A stretch of 64,000 nt of DNA from positions 13,516,001 through 13,580,000 of the forward strand of contig OY292275.1 of NCBI GenBank assembly GCA_958496175.1, written 5' to 3'. The DNA comes from Sisyra terminalis (Eukaryota; Arthropoda; Insecta; Neuroptera; Sisyridae). Made by a program: the position numbers and the translations under genes. Position 1 is the first letter of the stretch. Each line of letters starts with the position of its first letter. Of this stretch, positions 59,701 to 64,000 are shown one piece after another. Below the pieces are notes generated by a model that saw nothing but the letters and a program-made list of their open reading frames with translations, had not been told where the DNA came from and did no database searches.

Positions 59701-62169
59701 GAAATTTTTTTTCATCTAAATGCTCGGCTGAAAGAGTGGGAATTATTATTTATGAAAGTTGTGAATAAATTTATATTTTTTTAGCACAAGAAATTTTTAT
59801 TGGAAGACTGAGATGCGGCTACGATGCTGCTAATTATAAATGTTTTATAAAAATATATAAGGGTGCGAGATGATGTTGAAAGTTTCGAGGAGGGTGAAAG
59901 TCGATAAACTTGGACTAGTCTACCGTACTTTCTTGTACTTTAAAAATATATATTTCTACAACTTACATAAATTTCAATGAAAAAAAAAAACGTAATATAT
60001 ATTAATAGATAGAACTTGTGTAGCCATATAAATATTCTCATAACCTTGTTTGGTTTTCGTCAACTTTTGATAATTAGTCAGCAAAAAAAAATTTAAACAC
60101 TTTTATTTTAAATGTTAATAGAATTAAATATTCGCAATTGTTCACTACAAAAATTAAGTAATAATTAATTTCATTGGAAACTAAATCAATTTCAAACGGT
60201 TTTAAAATTAAAACGACGTGATACTAAGCCATTTGTGTCACAAGGTCAAAAATTTATATAATCTTTCTAGTCTGGCTTTATTTTTAAAAAAAAATCACTA
60301 AAATAATTAACACGTTTTTTATTTCATTTGGGAAATTAGCCTTTGCTTAAAATTAGGATAGTAACAATATCCCAAGCTTGGCCAAGCATTGAACCAAAGC
60401 TGATAGTATGAGTAGTAGATAATATTTCAACTAGTAGCTACCCGTGAAATATTCACAGCCAACAGAGACACATCTGACAAATGATGAAAATTTATAATTG
60501 AACGATTTTGAAATGACAGTTGAAACAAATTACAATAAATTAGTTCAAATTTGAGATACTGATTATTATATTTGGTTTTCACTTTCTATATATATGTTTA
60601 TATACTTTGTTCTCTGTTCTTGCTGAGATACATATCAACATTTGCCTATAATTATATTGCTTTTGATATTTTAATTTATTCCAAAGGTTGGGCAAAAATT
60701 TAAAAAAAAAATCAGCAGAAATTGACTAAAAGAAAATGAGTACCCTCTTTTGCCCTACTTTTGAAATATATTTATTTAAATTTCGTTCAGTACTAAAATA
60801 TATGAAGGAAAACATCGCCAATCATCTTACTAAATAAACTGTAGCTAATATTTAAACTGTACAAGTATAGGGTGTCCCATAATTTACGCAAGATTTCGTG
60901 TTCCATCGTATTTTTTCATTGAATTATAAAGTATATAGTTTAGGGTTATGTATGAAATAGCATATCGGGCAAATGACCACCATAGGTTTGGAGGAAACTC
61001 AAGGAAATTTTTACATGTGGTAGTACCTATACACTTTTTATTGTAATCACAAAATCTTCGATTACTTTTCTTTTCACAAACATTTAAATAAAAATATTTC
61101 CAGAAATTCATTGATAAAAATAAAAATCATTATTAATTTGCAATAAGTTTTCCAGCTTCTTATTATTTATTCAAGGCGTTATTATGATAAATAAATCTTT
61201 CAAATCCAAATAAACGTTAGTGGTGTATTTTTCGCATTGATTAATAATATATACAAAGGTAAAGTTAAATGTATTATTAAACATAATAAGTATCTTTTAG
61301 TACATCAAAGTTAAAAAATAAAATAGAAAATATTTATTTTGTTCACAGAAATCAATATCGAAACCACAGAATTTCATTTATGGGATAATAATTTATTAGA
61401 AAAGGACGAAAGATGACTGGTATTATCTTTACCCTATTTCATTATTTTTATATATATTTAATGGCAAAAGAATAGAGAAAATAACAAAAATTGATTTTAT
61501 AATTTTAAATAAATCAGTAAGATGTTTCGTTTGTATGTGATGTAAGTATATGCGATGGTTTCGGTGTAGATAAAGTAGAGTTTTTCCTGAAACTAGGGGG
61601 TAGACTTGAACAGTGATGTTTGGGGTGCACCTATTTTTCGATTTGAAATAGTAATCGTACAACATAATCTAATAGTAAAATCAAATTTTAAATTTTTTGG
61701 TAAAATGGAAAATAATTAATCAATGATTTTTCCTTAAATAAATCACATTGTTACAATTTTCTGGATAATGAGTAATTATAACTATGCAACTAAATATTCA
61801 ATTCTATATTTATCTTAAAAAAATAGTTGAAAATTAAGTAAAAGAATCATAGGAAATATTTTTAAACGTACAATGAAGGAAATAATGAAACAAGTAAATT
61901 AATAAATTCATCATTTTTGCACTTAACCGACAAATAGGAAACTATAAATCTTATTAATTGATTATGGACAAAATCAAATTATAAAAAAATATTTTTAATT
62001 TAAACTAAGTGTAAAAATCCAGAAGTGTTTTCAAAGATTGTACTTTATGGCCATATATTTCAAAAATCATGGCATAGTAAAAAAAATCCAAAATTTTTTA
62101 ATTTAGTTTAAATTATTGTAAATGGTTTTTTTATACACTCTCTAAAGCGAAGTTCTTCAGACCATGGTT
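56724..62169. other. Mixed block with possible constrained islands, no gene recognised
   Basis: 57.1-59.8 kb is balanced in composition. The 72-codon frame 57685-57903 and 101-codon frame 59293-59598 lack recognisable domains or splice sites. 59.9-62.1 kb is AT-rich. AGGGTGTCCCATAATTTACG at 60869 looks like a transposon terminus, but I found no partner end. Confidence 0.4.
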
Positions 62170-62178
62170 GACCAGCCT

Positions 62179-62342
62179 CAAGGTTTATAAAATACACAGG
62201 TGGCCTCATGGTGGCTACGTGATGGATACGTGACGTATCCAGAAGAAATTCGTACATATCTTCAGACTGATCAATTTCAAAATTCTTCGTATGACTTAAT
62301 TTTTTTTTCTAATGGGGCAACCTGTGTAATTTACAAACCTTG
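62179..62342. mobile_element. MULE-like MITE with 9-bp duplication, copy 2
   Basis: Its CAAGGTTTATAAA inverted ends and internal GTGACGTATCCAGAAGAAAT and ATATCTTCAGACTGAT blocks match 15329-15487. A perfect 9-bp duplication, GACCAGCCT, flanks it (62170-62178 and 62343-62351). At 164 bp it differs from copy 1 by a small insertion (GGCTACGTGATG region) and a small deletion. Confidence 0.88.
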
Positions 62343-62351
62343 GACCAGCCT

Positions 62352-63375
62352 TTCTTTTCAAATAACCTAGGATTTCAATTCTTCTTGAATCTTTCATGTT
62401 TACTTTCTGTACCATCGCATATTTAAGTCCTTTTTTCTTGAAAAAAATGTCTACCCTTCAATGAATTTGATATAACTTATCCCGTAGGAATAAATTTTTT
62501 TTCCCCACAACGTCTTTTAACAACGGCTAGCCGTCATCGTCAGGTGGTATTTTTATTTGTTAATTTGTCGATTGTGATTGAAAATATATTGTTAAAAATT
62601 GATTTTATAGTTTTCTTCTTTTCTTTTAGTATAATTGGTAGGAATGACTTTTCGGTATATTTTGTTAATAATTGAGATTTTGCTTACAGCTATGTAGTTT
62701 TTTATGTTTAAATATTCTTCACATGCTTTGGTGTTACGAGGGAATTTGGTAGTTCTGTATTTATATTTCTTGTCAGCATTCATTATCGTTATTTTTTGTC
62801 GCTAATATTTATATCTTGAGTTTATGATTCGGCTTTTTTATCAAGAAATTATCAAATTCCCACAGTCTTAAAAATTGTTGACATAATAATTATTACTTTA
62901 AAATAACTTCAAATATTTCAATTATTTTTTGAATTAAAACATTTGCACTATAAAATTCGTCGTTTCTTAACGCTAGTCGTTCCATAATAGAAGAATTGAA
63001 GATTCAATTGAGATTTTCACATTTCATTTTGATTAAGTAGTTCTAAAACATGAATGAAGATGTCGCACTATGTGTAACTTACTAAGTTTTTTGCTAAGTT
63101 AAGAGAAGCTTAACATAATTTTTATCATATTCTATTCTGATTCTATCCACCCGGATCTTATTCTTTTAGATTAAAAATCAGCAAAAAAATTATTTCTCAT
63201 AATATTTAAACTGTAATTAGCAAGGAAATGTAAACGATTAATTTAAAATGAGAATTTTTTTTACTAGTTTATCAATTATTTTGTACTTCCCCTTTCTTTT
63301 TTGGTGTCTAAAAGCTAGATATTGATAATAATAATCTTCTTGACCTTAAAGTAATGTATCAATTTTTTTATAAGC
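62352..63375. other. AT-rich non-coding DNA
   Basis: Nothing was recognised; the 63-codon minus-strand frame at 62592 has no recognisable motif. Confidence 0.5.
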
Positions 63376-63569
63376 CAGTGTTTCCTAATCTTATTTTTAC
63401 TATGTCTCTCCTCTAAAGCTCTTTAGGCTCCTTATATATTGCCATTAGGTGTTTAATAGTGGCTGGTTAGTTTAAAGTTTGGATAAGTTCCTTTTGGAAA
63501 AGTGACCTTCCCCATGACTATCAAATTGACTTCTCTTGTGAGACGTGAATCCCATATTGAGGAACCCTG
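63376..63569. mobile_element. Possible small hAT element
   Basis: CAGTGTTTCCTAATCTT at 63376 and the complement of CAGGGTTCCTCAATATGG at 63569 look like hAT inverted ends (about 12 of 16 positions). No convincing 8-bp duplication was found, so it may be coincidental or damaged. It abuts the LINE fragment. Confidence 0.35.
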
Positions 63570-64000
63570 ATTTTTGAGCCTATCGTGCTGGATCACGTGG
63601 AAGTTCCGTGGAGTGAGAAAAAAACGCCTGTTAAATATCCGGGCATACTTCTGGACTTGAAATTAACCTGGCAAAATCACATTTCAAGTAAAATCGGAGA
63701 AGCCAACACTCGACTCATTCAACTATACCCACTTATCAACAGAAGGTCTCGTCTAAGTATGGAATGTTCAATGATGATATACAAATCAATCATTAGGCCA
63801 CTTCTCACATACTCTTTCGCAGTCTGGCTTCCATCCTCAAAGAAAAATCACAATGACCTACAGGTGTTCCAAAATAGAGACTTCAGAATCATCACCAAAG
63901 CTCCATGGTATGTGAGAAACAACCAAATTCATCACGAAATGAACGTCCTATACATAAACGACTTCCTAGTCGAACTCACAAGGAATTTCCATAACGGCCT
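63570..64000 (+). pseudogene. Jockey/CR1-like LINE reverse transcriptase fragment, runs off window
   Basis: From about 63570 one + frame is open to the window edge, over 140 codons. Key blocks are VKYPGILLDLKLTWQNHI, then SKIGEANTRLIQLYPLINR, then YKSIIRPLLTYSFAVWLPS, LQVFQNRDFRIITKAPWYVR and NDFLVELTRNFHNG. These are the thumb and end of the reverse transcriptase domain of Jockey-clade non-LTR elements. The family's usual VKYLG is VKYPG here. The catalytic YADD box would lie upstream and is absent, with an in-frame stop at 63558, so the copy is 5' truncated. The fragment itself has no stops and may be recent. The 3' end lies beyond the window. Confidence 0.9.

Noticed and set aside
60869..61111. 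Transposon terminus AGGGTGTCCCATAATTTACG with a 75-codon minus-strand frame
   Set aside because: I could not find the opposite end or recognise the frame.
1..64000. CRISPR arrays, bacterial operons, rRNA genes
   Set aside because: Composition, spacing and transposon content are those of an insect nuclear genome. No regularly spaced repeats of CRISPR type, ribosome binding sites with long frames, or rRNA-like segments were seen.

Overview
This is a 64-kb window of AT-rich (about 70% A+T by eye) eukaryotic nuclear DNA with no long open reading frame; the longest are 142 and 148 codons and neither looks like a protein. The transposon content points to an arthropod, most probably an insect: an irritans-type mariner relic, several hAT elements with 8-bp target duplications, a Jockey/CR1-like LINE, Penelope-like foldbacks, and short non-autonomous elements. 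The species cannot be named from sequence alone. The layout fits a very long intron or an intergenic stretch of a developmental gene: blocks of mixed composition, which look like constrained non-coding DNA, alternate with AT-rich blocks that carry most of the recognisable repeats.

Region by region. 1-4.6 kb: a foldback (1179-1432), one copy of a 75-bp dispersed repeat (1987), and a 105-bp-arm foldback with a hammerhead-like core (3618-3851). 4.6 kb: a candidate spliced exon. 4.7-8.3 kb: mixed-composition DNA. 8.3-10.7 kb: a non-autonomous hAT, a hAT transposase relic, a small foldback, a 444-bp terminal-inverted-repeat element, and a 426-bp long-TIR element with an 8-bp target duplication. 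13.2-15.5 kb: a tandem dimer of a ~360-bp unit with an inverted relative, then a 159-bp element with a 9-bp target duplication. 18.2-21.3 kb: a 154-bp tandem dimer, a GC-rich exon-like tract and a possible core promoter, a palindromic element, and a decayed coding tract. 22-34 kb: mostly AT-rich DNA, a second copy of the 444-bp family, and candidate exons at 29.5 and 34.4 kb. 35-41.4 kb: a composite foldback, a TTAA-flanked element, a foldback whose arms are built of short tandem subrepeats, a deleted mariner, and a tRNA-derived sequence. 42.7 kb: a candidate non-coding exon. 44-51 kb: a small TIR element, a hAT containing a nested foldback, another small hAT, a second composite-type foldback, and a second subrepeat-armed foldback enclosing a 77-bp minisatellite. 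51-63.3 kb: mixed and AT-rich DNA with little that can be named. 63.4-64 kb: a possible hAT end and a LINE reverse-transcriptase fragment that runs off the edge.

If the exon candidates are real (all on the + strand), the window is part of a + strand transcription unit with introns of many kilobases. The splice sites are good, but no protein can be assembled from these pieces. The most interesting structure lies in the repeats: three foldback loci (two related, one separate) with a CUGAUGA...GAAAC-type core, a ~360-bp tandem dimer whose dispersed relatives carry an analogous but altered core, and two foldbacks whose arms are tandem arrays of 15-18-bp units. All calls come from reading the sequence; no database search or alignment program was used.
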